A stretch of 5,917 bases of DNA from Propionibacteriaceae bacterium (GTDB taxonomy: Bacteria; Actinomycetota; Actinomycetes; Propionibacteriales; Propionibacteriaceae), in contig DMIX01000120.1 of assembly GCA_003451975.1 (NCBI GenBank), forward strand, positions 1-5,917. Direction: 5' to 3'. Numbering within the stretch: position 1 is the stretch's first letter; each line of letters starts with the position of its first letter. The position numbers and the translations under genes were made by a program. A model generated the notes under the pieces. The model ran no database searches. It worked only from the letters and a program-made list of their open reading frames with translations, and was not told the origin of the DNA. Below are positions 1 through 5,348 of this stretch, piece by piece.

Positions 1-767
1 GTGCCCAAGTGGCGGCTTCGGCGCTGGCCAAGGAACTCCCCGCCGGTGCCAAGGTGTTGGTTTGTGGCAGTGATTCCCTGGCGTCGTTACTGAGCGATGC
101 CGGCTTCGAGATCGTGGATTCGGCCCAGGCCCAGCCGGACGTCGTGATCCAAGGCTACTTTCCGACGCTGAACTGGTCGATGTTCGAAGAGGCCGCCTTG
201 GCCGTTCAGGGCGGTGCGGCCTGGTATGCCACGAATTCTGATGCCACCCGACCAACCGACCGGGGGCTGGTTCCCGGCGCCGGGGCGGCAATCGCGGTGC
301 TGGCCACCGTGTTGCGGCGACAGCCGACGATCTTCGGCAAGCCATACCGTCCGATGCTCGCTGAAGCGATCACGCGAACTCGCGCGCAGCGTCCCATTTT
401 CGTTGGGGATCGCCTCGATACCGATATCGAGGGTGCGGTCAACGCCGGCATTGATTCGCTCTTGGTCTTCAGCGGCGCACACGGAAAGAAAGACCTTGTG
501 ACAGCAACAGCGCATGCGCATCCAAGTTACATCGGAGCTGATGTAACCGCATTGCTTCGGGCGCCACGGATCGCCACGCTGAGCCCGGGACAGGCTGTGT
601 GTGGTGCCCAAAAGGTGCGCGTAACCGCCGAGGGCGCCAGTCTTGTTACCCAACCCGACGGGGTCGAGGAACAACTCGACGCGCTGTGGGCACTGGCCCA
701 GTTGGCATGGCAAAATCCTGAGCTTGCTGTCGCCGCGGTGCTGGAGCGATTGGATCTGATCGGCTGA
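1..767 (+). CDS. HAD-superfamily type IIA phosphatase (NagD/glycerol-3-phosphate phosphatase-like), 5' end missing
   Basis: This is a cytoplasmic phosphatase of the HAD superfamily, NagD-like subfamily IIA. The reading frame is open from base 3 (Ala-Gln-Val...), so the GTG at base 9 is an internal codon and the true start lies outside the window. The missing part would carry HAD motif I (DxDGT) and motif II. Visible features are the cap-domain signature ATNSD (228-242), the catalytic lysine of GKPYRP (Lys codon 339-341), and motif IV GDRLDTDI with its metal-binding aspartates (405-428). About 60 residues follow the HAD core, ending in an Ala/Leu-rich segment. The M. tuberculosis homologue Rv1692, recalled as a glycerol-3-phosphate phosphatase, also has an extra C-terminal domain. 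The gene occupies the Rv1692 position upstream of tlyA, although here the biotin genes intervene. The family call is firm. The substrate is inferred. Confidence 0.88.
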   Translation, partial: AQVAASALAKELPAGAKVLVCGSDSLASLLSDAGFEIVDSAQAQPDVVIQGYFPTLNWSMFEEAALAVQGGAAWYATNSDATRPTDRGLVPGAGAAIAVLATVLRRQPTIFGKPYRPMLAEAITRTRAQRPIFVGDRLDTDIEGAVNAGIDSLLVFSGAHGKKDLVTATAHAHPSYIGADVTALLRAPRIATLSPGQAVCGAQKVRVTAEGASLVTQPDGVEEQLDALWALAQLAWQNPELAVAAVLERLDLIG

Positions 768-773
768 ATCGCC

Positions 774-795
774 GGGCAACTGCGGCTAGTTGTCC
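774..795. terminator. Possible bidirectional terminator hairpin between convergent genes
   Basis: GGGCAACT (774-781) pairs with AGTTGTCC (788-795) around a 6-nt loop. This gives 8 bp with one G-U pair when read on the + strand. It begins 7 nt after the phosphatase stop and covers the stop codon and last few bases of bioN on the other strand. No T-run follows on either strand, so it would have to act like the tail-less hairpins proposed in actinobacteria. On the minus strand the G-U pair becomes a C-A mismatch, so it should work better for the + strand gene. Confidence 0.35.
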
Positions 796-1391
796 AGGCC
801 GCGCGCGGCCAGCGCGTCGCCGGTGGCCTGGGCGTTGGCTACGATCCGGACCACGAACGGCGACAGGAATGCCCGCGGGTGCCTACCCAGACCCCGGGCC
901 AAGGCTGCATCGCGCGTCTGGTTGGCCAGTTCCAAAGATGCCGGGATCGCTCGGATGGCCAACGCCAGCAGCAGCGCAATTCGATCCGCATCCACCCAGG
1001 GCAGTGGTTGGCACCATCGCACGATCGCGTCGATCATCGCGTTGATCGCAGTGGTTGCCGTCACCACCAACGCCAGAATCGTGAGTGTGATGAGGTCGAG
1101 CATCGACTCGATAGCGCGCGCCGGGCCGAAGAACCACCATTGGAAGGCTGCGATCATCAGCGCCATCAGCAGGATCACTCGAGTCTGACGCAGCACTGTG
1201 TGCCAGCGAAGCCGGGCTACGGCGGCCAGGACCAAGGCCGCGACGAAGAAGGCCACCGCCGCCGGCCAGGTGCGAACCATCACGATCGAAAGACTCAGCA
1301 CAGCCAATCCAGCCAATTTGGCTCCCACCGGCAGCCGGTGCAGCACTGTGCTGCCCGGCTGATACAACCCGATGATGACCGGCTGACTCAC
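786..1391 (-). CDS. bioN: BioN, energy-coupling (EcfT) transmembrane protein of the biotin ECF transporter
   Basis: This 201-residue integral membrane protein transmits ATP hydrolysis by BioM to the substrate-binding protein BioY during biotin import. The N-terminus carries the EcfT motif HRLPVGAKL (residues 18-26). About four hydrophobic segments follow (roughly 26-39, 43-59, 72-88, 97-115). The C-terminal half is helical and amphipathic and contains two Ala-Arg-Gly coupling motifs, ARG at 165-167 and ARG at 196-198, about 30 residues apart. In EcfT proteins these helices dock into the ATPase. The length is typical for the short BioN type. The start is GTG at 1391-1389, and it shares GTGA with the bioM stop, so translation is probably coupled. 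It is the last gene of the bioYMN operon and converges on the phosphatase gene 18 bp away. The EcfT family is certain; the biotin role follows from the adjacent bioY and bioM. Confidence 0.93.
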   Translation of the reverse strand: MSQPVIIGLYQPGSTVLHRLPVGAKLAGLAVLSLSIVMVRTWPAAVAFFVAALVLAAVARLRWHTVLRQTRVILLMALMIAAFQWWFFGPARAIESMLDLITLTILALVVTATTAINAMIDAIVRWCQPLPWVDADRIALLLALAIRAIPASLELANQTRDAALARGLGRHPRAFLSPFVVRIVANAQATGDALAARGLDN

Positions 1392-2086
1392 GATGCCACC
1401 TCGGCCACGAGCGCCCGGTAGTGCTCGACGGCATCGTCGGGCAGGCCATCGAATGCCACTTTCGCCTGATCGATGACCAGCACTCGCTCGCAGCGCCTAA
1501 CCAGCTCCAAGTCGTGGGTGATGAGCACCAGTTGCTGGCGCAGCGCGAACAACACCTCGGCGATCCGTCGCGTGTTCGCCAGGTCCAGCAGCGTGGTCGG
1601 TTCGTCGGCAACCACCACATCTGGACCCACCGCGAGCACGCCGGCCAAGGCGAGTAGTTGGCGCTGGCCGCCGGAGAGTGCATGGACGCTGGTATCGGCG
1701 CGATCGGCCAGCCCGAACTCGGCGAGCACTGCGAGCGCGGCCTGGTGTCGTTCGGCCGGATCGGAATGACTGCGGCGCAGCGACAGCTCGATGTCTTCGA
1801 CGCAGGTCGGCATCACCAGCTGCGCAGCCGGATCACTGAAACAGAAACCCACCTTGCGTCGAACTTCGGCAGACCTTCGCTTGGCGTCGATCCCGTCGAC
1901 GAGGACCTGTCCGCTGGTCGGGGAGACCAGGTTGTTCAGCAGTCGAGCCAAGGTGGATTTGCCCGATCCGTTGGCTCCGATGATGCCGATGCGCAATTCG
2001 GTCAAGCGCAGCGTGGTGGGTTCCAGAATGACGGGGCCATCATCCGGCACGGTGACCGCGGCGTCGCGGAACTCGATGACAGGCAG
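1388..2086 (-). CDS. bioM: BioM, ATP-binding (EcfA) subunit of the biotin ECF transporter, probable CTG start
   Basis: This ABC ATPase, located on the cytoplasmic face of the membrane, powers biotin uptake through BioN and BioY. Numbered from the CTG at 2086-2084 (232 residues), it shows Walker A GANGSGKST (37-45), Q-loop Gln89 in DPAAQLVMPT, signature LSGGQ (137-141), Walker B VVVADEP with catalytic Glu162, D-loop LLDL (166-169) and H-loop His191. All catalytic motifs are intact. The only conventional start is GTG at 2050. Using it would delete the first beta-strand (PVIEFRDAAVTV), and that GTG lacks a ribosome binding site. An in-frame TGA at 2101-2099 bounds the upstream side. The CTG has AACGAG 6 nt upstream and lies one base after the bioY stop. 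Automatic annotation would probably give 1388-2050 (220 residues). The product is firm. The start is inferred. Confidence 0.93.
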   Translation of the reverse strand: MPVIEFRDAAVTVPDDGPVILEPTTLRLTELRIGIIGANGSGKSTLARLLNNLVSPTSGQVLVDGIDAKRRSAEVRRKVGFCFSDPAAQLVMPTCVEDIELSLRRSHSDPAERHQAALAVLAEFGLADRADTSVHALSGGQRQLLALAGVLAVGPDVVVADEPTTLLDLANTRRIAEVLFALRQQLVLITHDLELVRRCERVLVIDQAKVAFDGLPDDAVEHYRALVAEVAS

Positions 2087-2087
2087 T

Positions 2088-2711
2088 TCAGGCTCGTTTC
2101 AGCAGCGCCGGGAAAGCGCGGTGGACCTCGGCGGCGATGATTGCCGCGATAGCGGTCTTCACCAGATCGCCGAGCCAGAACGGCAGATCCCACGATGCCG
2201 CAACAGTCCACGGCACGTCCTGGTGGAACTTCATCCAGGTGATGCCCAGCGGGTGGACGACCAGGACGCTGCCAGCGGCGATGGCCAAGAAGACCCACAG
2301 TGCCGAAGTTCGTCGATCGCGCAAGACGTATTTGACCAGGTAGCCGATCAGCGCCGCTGACAGCGGGAAGGCCAATAGGTAGCCGGCACTGACTCCGGTG
2401 AAGGCGCCTAGGCCGGCGGAATGCTCGGCGAAGACCGGCAAACCGATGGCGCCCAGGCCCAGATACAGCAGTACCGCCAGGAAACCTCGCAGTGGGCCCA
2501 GGATCGCACCGGCGAGAGCCACACCGAGGGTCTGCAGGGTGATCGGGACGCCGGCACCGCCGACCGGGATCGCGCCGATGAAGGCCAAGGCGCCAATGAG
2601 GGCGGCGAAGGCCGCCACGAGCGCGAGATCGGTGGTGTTGAGCCGTCGACGGGAGTGCTCGCGAGACTCGGCGTCAGCGTTGTCGGCCGTGGCTGCGGTG
2701 GGTTCGGACAC
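2088..2711 (-). CDS. bioY: BioY, biotin-binding S component of the ECF transporter
   Basis: This membrane protein captures biotin and works with BioM and BioN in uptake. From the chosen GTG start it has 207 residues. A polar N-terminal tail of about 25 residues leads into six or so hydrophobic segments. BioY-family signatures are visible in order: VPITLQTLGV (56-65), GPLRGFLAV and the following LYLGLGAIGLPVFA (73-95), GYLLAFP (110-116) and LPFWLGDLVKTAIA (176-189). Two starts compete. TTG at 2717 directly abuts the ribosome binding site GAGGA (2722-2718), leaving no spacer. GTG at 2711-2709 has a 6-nt spacer from it, so I chose GTG. It is the first gene of the operon and its stop lies one base before the bioM CTG. 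Transcription starts from the intergenic region holding two BioQ-like operators, so repression when biotin is sufficient is likely. Confidence 0.95.
   Translation of the reverse strand: MSEPTAATADNADAESREHSRRRLNTTDLALVAAFAALIGALAFIGAIPVGGAGVPITLQTLGVALAGAILGPLRGFLAVLLYLGLGAIGLPVFAEHSAGLGAFTGVSAGYLLAFPLSAALIGYLVKYVLRDRRTSALWVFLAIAAGSVLVVHPLGITWMKFHQDVPWTVAASWDLPFWLGDLVKTAIAAIIAAEVHRAFPALLKRA
2093..2098 (-). promoter_or_regulatory. Ribosome binding site supporting the CTG start of bioM
   Basis: AACGAG on the minus strand matches AAGGAG at five of six bases. It is separated from CTG (2086-2084) by the 6-nt spacer CCTGAA, which includes the bioY stop. No comparable purine-rich site precedes the alternative GTG at 2050. 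Confidence 0.5.
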
Positions 2712-2717
2712 GATCAA

Positions 2718-2722
2718 TCCTC
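2718..2722 (-). promoter_or_regulatory. Ribosome binding site that sets the bioY start
   Basis: GAGGA on the minus strand lies 6 nt upstream of GTG (2711-2709) and immediately next to TTG (2717). The spacing favours GTG. Confidence 0.6.
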
Positions 2723-2728
2723 AATAAC

Positions 2729-2741
2729 TGAAAGGTGTTCA
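2729..2741. promoter_or_regulatory. BioQ-like operator 1
   Basis: TGAAAGGTGTTCA is an imperfect palindrome (TGAAa-N3-GTTCA). On the minus strand it reads TGAAC-N3-TTTCA. It resembles the 13-bp BioQ motif reported for Corynebacterium glutamicum, recalled as TGAAC-N3-GTTAC. It lies in the bioY leader, upstream of the ribosome binding site. Confidence 0.6.
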
Positions 2742-2743
2742 GG

Positions 2744-2756
2744 TGAATAGTGTTCA
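2744..2756. promoter_or_regulatory. BioQ-like operator 2
   Basis: TGAATAGTGTTCA is a second copy of the same imperfect palindrome, centred exactly 15 bp from operator 1. The two 15-bp units (2728-2742 and 2743-2757) match at 12 of 15 positions. This copy overlaps where a -35 element for the divergent regulator gene would lie. Confidence 0.6.
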
Positions 2757-2786
2757 GGTTATCTCATAGACTGCGGTCATGGGCAA
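2756..2786 (-). promoter_or_regulatory. Candidate bioYMN promoter
   Basis: The minus strand has TAACCT (2761-2756) as a possible -10 element and TTGCCC (2786-2781) as a possible -35 element, with a 19-nt spacer. The spacer is longer than ideal, so the assignment is weak. If it is correct, both operators would cover or directly follow the transcription start, which suits repression. Confidence 0.25.
2767..2772 (+). promoter_or_regulatory. Candidate -10 element for a leaderless regulator transcript
   Basis: TAGACT fits the TANNNT pattern and ends 6 nt before the ATG at 2779. That is the spacing expected if transcription begins at the A of the start codon. No ribosome binding site is visible before this ATG. 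The -35 region (about 2743-2749, GTGAATA) is poor and lies inside operator 2. Confidence 0.35.
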
Positions 2787-3294
2787 CAGTCTGGATGACG
2801 TGGTCACCGCCGCCATCAGGTTGTTGGACGTGTGGGGACTGGAGTTCTTCTCGATGCGACGGCTCGCCACCGAACTGTCTGTGCAGCCCAGCGCGCTCTA
2901 CCACCACGTCGCCAACAAGCAGGAATTGTTGGGGCTGATGGCTTCGCGCATCGTGGCCGGGGTGGACATCGACGCCGATGTGGTGGCGAGCTGCCATCGG
3001 CTGCGAAACGCCTTGTTGGCCGTACGCGACGGTGCCGAAGTCGTGGCAACGGCCGCTGCCTTCCGACTCGGTGTCTCGGAGCTGGAGAATGCCCTGACCC
3101 AGGCCACCTCGACCGATGTTGCACGCACCTTGTTGACCTACCTGCTGGGTCATACCCAGGCCACTCAGCTGCACCGTCAAGCCAGCCAAGTGGGAGCGAT
3201 CGAGCCCGATCCACAATGGGAGGAATCGTTCGAACGTGGCCTGGAGCTGATCCTCGCCGGTGCCGAGCGGCTCTCGGCCGTCGACCCCGCGTAG
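2779..3294 (+). CDS. bioQ: TetR-family transcriptional regulator, probable biotin repressor BioQ
   Basis: This 171-residue DNA-binding repressor probably controls biotin uptake. The N-terminal TetR helix-turn-helix spans about residues 23-52, with the recognition region SVQPSALYHHVANKQELL and the usual aromatic Tyr41 and basic Lys47. The rest is an all-helical ligand and dimerisation domain ending in FERGLELILAG, a motif common at the C-terminus of this family. Three observations point to BioQ: it is divergent from bioYMN, it is separated by only 67 bp, and that gap holds two palindromes of BioQ type. BioQ is the known TetR-type biotin regulator of corynebacteria and mycobacteria. It does not itself bind biotin so far as I recall, so the signal here is unknown. 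The ATG at 2779 has no visible ribosome binding site and may be leaderless. The TetR family is certain; the BioQ name rests on context and operator sequence. Confidence 0.9.
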   Translation: MGNSLDDVVTAAIRLLDVWGLEFFSMRRLATELSVQPSALYHHVANKQELLGLMASRIVAGVDIDADVVASCHRLRNALLAVRDGAEVVATAAAFRLGVSELENALTQATSTDVARTLLTYLLGHTQATQLHRQASQVGAIEPDPQWEESFERGLELILAGAERLSAVDPA

Positions 3295-3296
3295 GA
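3293..3296 (+). promoter_or_regulatory. Ribosome binding site of the 65-residue protein gene
   Basis: AGGA overlaps the regulator's stop codon and lies 8 nt before GTG at 3305. It favours that start over ATG at 3296, which overlaps the site itself. Confidence 0.5.
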
Positions 3297-3304
3297 TGAT
3301 CGCC

Positions 3305-3502
3305 GTGACCGAGCCGACGCCCGACTTCGACGCTTCACCGACCGACACCGAACGGCTGCCGCCGCCGGCGACCGGCGTAGCGGTCATCGACAACGCGCTG
3401 GCCGCTATTGATCTGTCCGGCGACGTGGCCGAGCATCCCTCGCAGTTCGCCGCCGCGGTCAATCTCCTGCAGCAGGTGCTGCGCAACCCGCCGGAGCAGT
3501 GA
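3305..3502 (+). CDS. Small conserved orphan protein upstream of tlyA (Rv1693 position)
   Basis: This 65-residue acidic protein has no known function. From GTG 3305 the first 25 residues are rich in Pro, Thr and Asp and look disordered. The remainder (about 26-60) contains VIDNALAAIDL, then AEHPSQF, then the helical NLLQQVLRNP. The EHPxxF segment followed by a Leu-rich helix resembles the short proteins encoded just before tlyA in many actinobacteria, such as Rv1693. I recall this resemblance rather than having compared sequences. No signal peptide, cysteine pairs or membrane segment is present. The gene begins 10 bp after the regulator gene and overlaps tlyA by GTGA, so its translation is probably coupled to tlyA. 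In-frame starts further upstream (ATG 3296, or one inside the regulator gene at 3260) are possible but less well supported. Confidence 0.75.
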   Translation: MTEPTPDFDASPTDTERLPPPATGVAVIDNALAAIDLSGDVAEHPSQFAAAVNLLQQVLRNPPEQ

Positions 3503-4266
3503 GTTCACGACTCGACCGCGAACTCGTCGTCCGGGGGCTGGCACGGTCCCGCCAGCAGGCTCGCGAACTGATCGACACTGGCAAGGTGCTTCTCAACTCC
3601 CAACCGGCGACGAAGGCCGCCGTGCTGGTGGAGGCCGCCGATGCCATTGCGGTGACCGACCCCGATCCCTATGTCTCGCGGGCAGCGCACAAGCTGCGCG
3701 CTGCGCTGGTGGCCTCCGGGATTGTGGTGCCGAACCGAGTTCTGGATGCCGGGGCGAGCACCGGAGGCTTCACTCAAGTGCTGTTGGAGGCCGGCGCGCG
3801 GCGGGTCTACGCCGTCGATGTCGGCCACGATCAACTCGTTGCCCAGCTTCGCTGCGATCCCCGCGTGGTCGTGCGTGAGGGCCTCAACCTTCGCCAGTTG
3901 GCGATAGCCGATATCGAGGACGAGCCCGTTGATCTCGTGGTGGCCGATGTCTCATTCATATCGATCCGGCTGTTGCTGCAGCAGCTGTTCTCGGTGCTGA
4001 CCGACGGCGGCAGCGCGCTGCTGCTCGTCAAACCGCAGTTCGAGGTGGGACGAGGACATCTCGATGATCGCGGCGTCGTCCGCGATGATCGGCGCCGTCG
4101 AGATGCAGTGGACGCTGTCATTGCCGATGCCGCAGCCCTGGGGTGGTCTGCATACTGGCAGGCGGAGAGCCGCCTGCCCGGGGAATCGGGCAATGTGGAG
4201 TTCTTCGTGGCGTTCAGCAGGCCCGCCGCACCCCTGGGCGCGGTGGTCGCCACTCCACTCAGCTGA
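3499..4266 (+). CDS. tlyA: TlyA, rRNA cytidine-2'-O-methyltransferase
   Basis: This 255-residue cytoplasmic enzyme transfers a methyl group from S-adenosylmethionine to the ribose 2'-hydroxyl of rRNA cytidine. Known targets are C1920 of 23S rRNA and, for type II enzymes, also C1409 of 16S rRNA; methylation makes ribosomes sensitive to capreomycin and viomycin. An S4-type RNA-binding domain covers residues 1-55 (SRLDRELVVRGLARSRQQA). The linker YVSRAAHKL (58-66) leads to an FtsJ-like methyltransferase with SAM motif DAGASTGGFT (83-92). The K-D-K-E catalytic tetrad is probably Lys65, Asp150 (ADVSFIS), Lys178 (LVKPQFE) and Glu234 (GNVEFFV). It is close in length to the 268-residue M. tuberculosis enzyme but ends in a short non-similar tail. 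The GTG start overlaps the preceding stop. A GGAG at 3493-3496 is too close to serve alone, so coupled translation is likely. Type I versus type II cannot be decided here. Confidence 0.94.
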   Translation: MSSRLDRELVVRGLARSRQQARELIDTGKVLLNSQPATKAAVLVEAADAIAVTDPDPYVSRAAHKLRAALVASGIVVPNRVLDAGASTGGFTQVLLEAGARRVYAVDVGHDQLVAQLRCDPRVVVREGLNLRQLAIADIEDEPVDLVVADVSFISIRLLLQQLFSVLTDGGSALLLVKPQFEVGRGHLDDRGVVRDDRRRRDAVDAVIADAAALGWSAYWQAESRLPGESGNVEFFVAFSRPAAPLGAVVATPLS

Positions 4267-4267
4267 T

Positions 4268-4285
4268 CCGGGCGAAGGCGCCCGG
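4268..4285 (+). terminator. Perfect GC-rich hairpin just after tlyA
   Basis: CCGGGCG (4268-4274) and CGCCCGG (4279-4285) form a perfect 7-bp stem with loop AAGG, starting one base after the tlyA stop. No T-run follows. It could be a tail-less terminator, an RNA-stabilising 3' structure, or a partial block before nadK. The rest of the 155-bp gap (4286-4421) shows no gene that I can support. Confidence 0.35.
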
Positions 4286-4408
4286 CTGGGCACTGCGGCG
4301 CGGGTTCACCGGAATCCGCTGACCCTGCGCAAGGGGGAGCAGACCTCGATTCCCGTCGTGCGTTCCACAATCGGTGCCGGCAGCGACCCCATCGTCAGCG
4401 ATGGCCAC

Positions 4409-4414
4409 TAGGGT
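4409..4414 (+). promoter_or_regulatory. Ribosome binding site or leaderless -10 element before nadK
   Basis: Two readings overlap here. AGGG (4410-4413) lies 8 nt before GTG 4422 and may bind the ribosome. Alternatively TAGGGT fits TANNNT with 7 nt to the GTG and may be the -10 box of a leaderless transcript. No convincing -35 element is seen. Both readings favour GTG 4422 over ATG 4401. Confidence 0.3.
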
Positions 4415-4421
4415 TTGCAGG

Positions 4422-5348
4422 GTGAGTTCCAAACCACTGTCCGTCGCCTTGACCATTCATCCGCTGCGTCCGGCTGCGGTCGCGGCCGCCGCGAAGTTCA
4501 TTCGCGGCATGGACCAGCGCGGCATCACCTGCCTGGTCAACGCTGACGATCGCGAACGCCTAGCCGAAGTGCTGCCCGAAGAATTGCTGGGCGACCTGGA
4601 TTCCGAACCCGTCGAATGCGATCTGATGGTGGTCTTCGGCGGCGACGGCAACATTTTGCGCGCCGCCGAATGGGCAGTGCCGCGCGACGTTCCCGTCATG
4701 GGTGTGAACCTCGGCCATGTGGGATTCCTGGCAGAACTGGAGTCCTACGAGGTCCCCACTCTCATTGAGCACGTAGCCAGCGGCGACTATCAGGTCGAGG
4801 AGCGCATGACCATCGAAACGGTGGTCACCGATGGGCCCGGTGGGAAAGAGCTATGGCGATCGTTCGCCGTCAACGAGGTTTCCCTGGAGAAACTCGCCCG
4901 CGAACGCATGTTGGAAGTCCTGGTGCGCATCGATGACCGGCCACTGTCGCGCTGGGCGACCGACGGAGTCCTGGTCGCAACCCCCACGGGATCGACCGCG
5001 TACGCCTTCTCGGCTCACGGGCCGGTGATCTGGCCCGAGCTTTCCGCGCTGCTGTTGGTGCCGCTCAGCGCCCACGCCCTATTCGCTCGCCCGCTGGTGC
5101 TGTCGGACCGCACCGTGGTGACCGTCGAGATTTTGCCCGGCGGCGAAGGTGGCGTGGTGTGGTGCGACGGTCGCCGAACCACCGACGTCGGCACCGGAAT
5201 GATCATTGAAATTCGCGTCGGCCCGCGTCCGCTGCGGTTGGCTCGCATCTCCGAACAGCCCTTCGTGCATCGCCTAGTGCGCAAGTTCGGGCTTCCGGTG
5301 GACGGATGGCGCGGCGCTGCCGAACGGGACGCCGCCCATGCTGACTGA
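4422..5348 (+). CDS. nadK: NAD kinase
   Basis: This 308-residue cytoplasmic enzyme phosphorylates NAD+ to NADP+ using ATP or, in mycobacterial relatives, also polyphosphate. The N-terminal Rossmann-like domain carries the GGDG motif (73-76, followed by Asn), then NLGHVGFLAEL (96-106). The C-terminal domain has the NAD-site motif NEVSLEK (151-157), the glycine/threonine motif TPTGSTAYAFSAHGP (187-201), and the terminal motif FVHRLVRKFGLPVDGWRG (281-298), typical of actinobacterial NAD kinases. The length is normal. GTG 4422 was chosen because it gives the usual N-terminus (VALTIHPLR) and has a purine site upstream; ATG 4401 and a start at 4374 are in frame but lack one. The C-terminal tail after WRG is about 10 residues and its coding sequence overlaps recN by 11 bp. 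In other actinobacteria this gene is called ppnK and lies between tlyA and recN, as here. Confidence 0.96.
   Translation: MSSKPLSVALTIHPLRPAAVAAAAKFIRGMDQRGITCLVNADDRERLAEVLPEELLGDLDSEPVECDLMVVFGGDGNILRAAEWAVPRDVPVMGVNLGHVGFLAELESYEVPTLIEHVASGDYQVEERMTIETVVTDGPGGKELWRSFAVNEVSLEKLARERMLEVLVRIDDRPLSRWATDGVLVATPTGSTAYAFSAHGPVIWPELSALLLVPLSAHALFARPLVLSDRTVVTVEILPGGEGGVVWCDGRRTTDVGTGMIIEIRVGPRPLRLARISEQPFVHRLVRKFGLPVDGWRGAAERDAAHAD

Noticed and set aside
87..779. Minus-strand open frame of about 230 codons opposite the phosphatase
   Set aside because: It is a shadow of the HAD gene, whose GKP and GDxxDTD motifs are intact. The antisense product shows no recognisable domain.
883..1683. Long minus-strand open frame of about 266 codons
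   Set aside because: It straddles bioN and bioM in another frame. Both real genes have clear family motifs, and this product is rich in Arg, Ser, Trp and Gly with no motif, as expected from a high-G+C shadow.
2712..2778. Riboswitch or attenuator in the bioY leader
   Set aside because: The leader is too short for a known riboswitch, and the repeats read as protein-binding palindromes. No terminator or antiterminator pair is visible.
768..3304. Mobile element borders around the biotin module
   Set aside because: I looked for terminal inverted repeats, target duplications, att-like repeats or a transposase remnant near both borders and saw none.
2764..3486. Minus-strand open frame of about 240 codons opposite the regulator and small gene
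   Set aside because: The TetR helix-turn-helix is encoded on the + strand. The antisense frame would also run through the divergent promoter and shows no motif.
3408..3878. Plus-strand open frame overlapping the small gene and tlyA
   Set aside because: It is an Arg/Ser/Pro-rich out-of-frame shadow of tlyA, which has a complete S4 domain and methyltransferase motifs.
4286..4421. Small gene or noncoding RNA in the tlyA-nadK gap
   Set aside because: Frames open here belong to overlapping shadows such as 4064-4411. There is no ribosome binding site with a sensible start and no clear RNA fold beyond the hairpin at 4268-4285.
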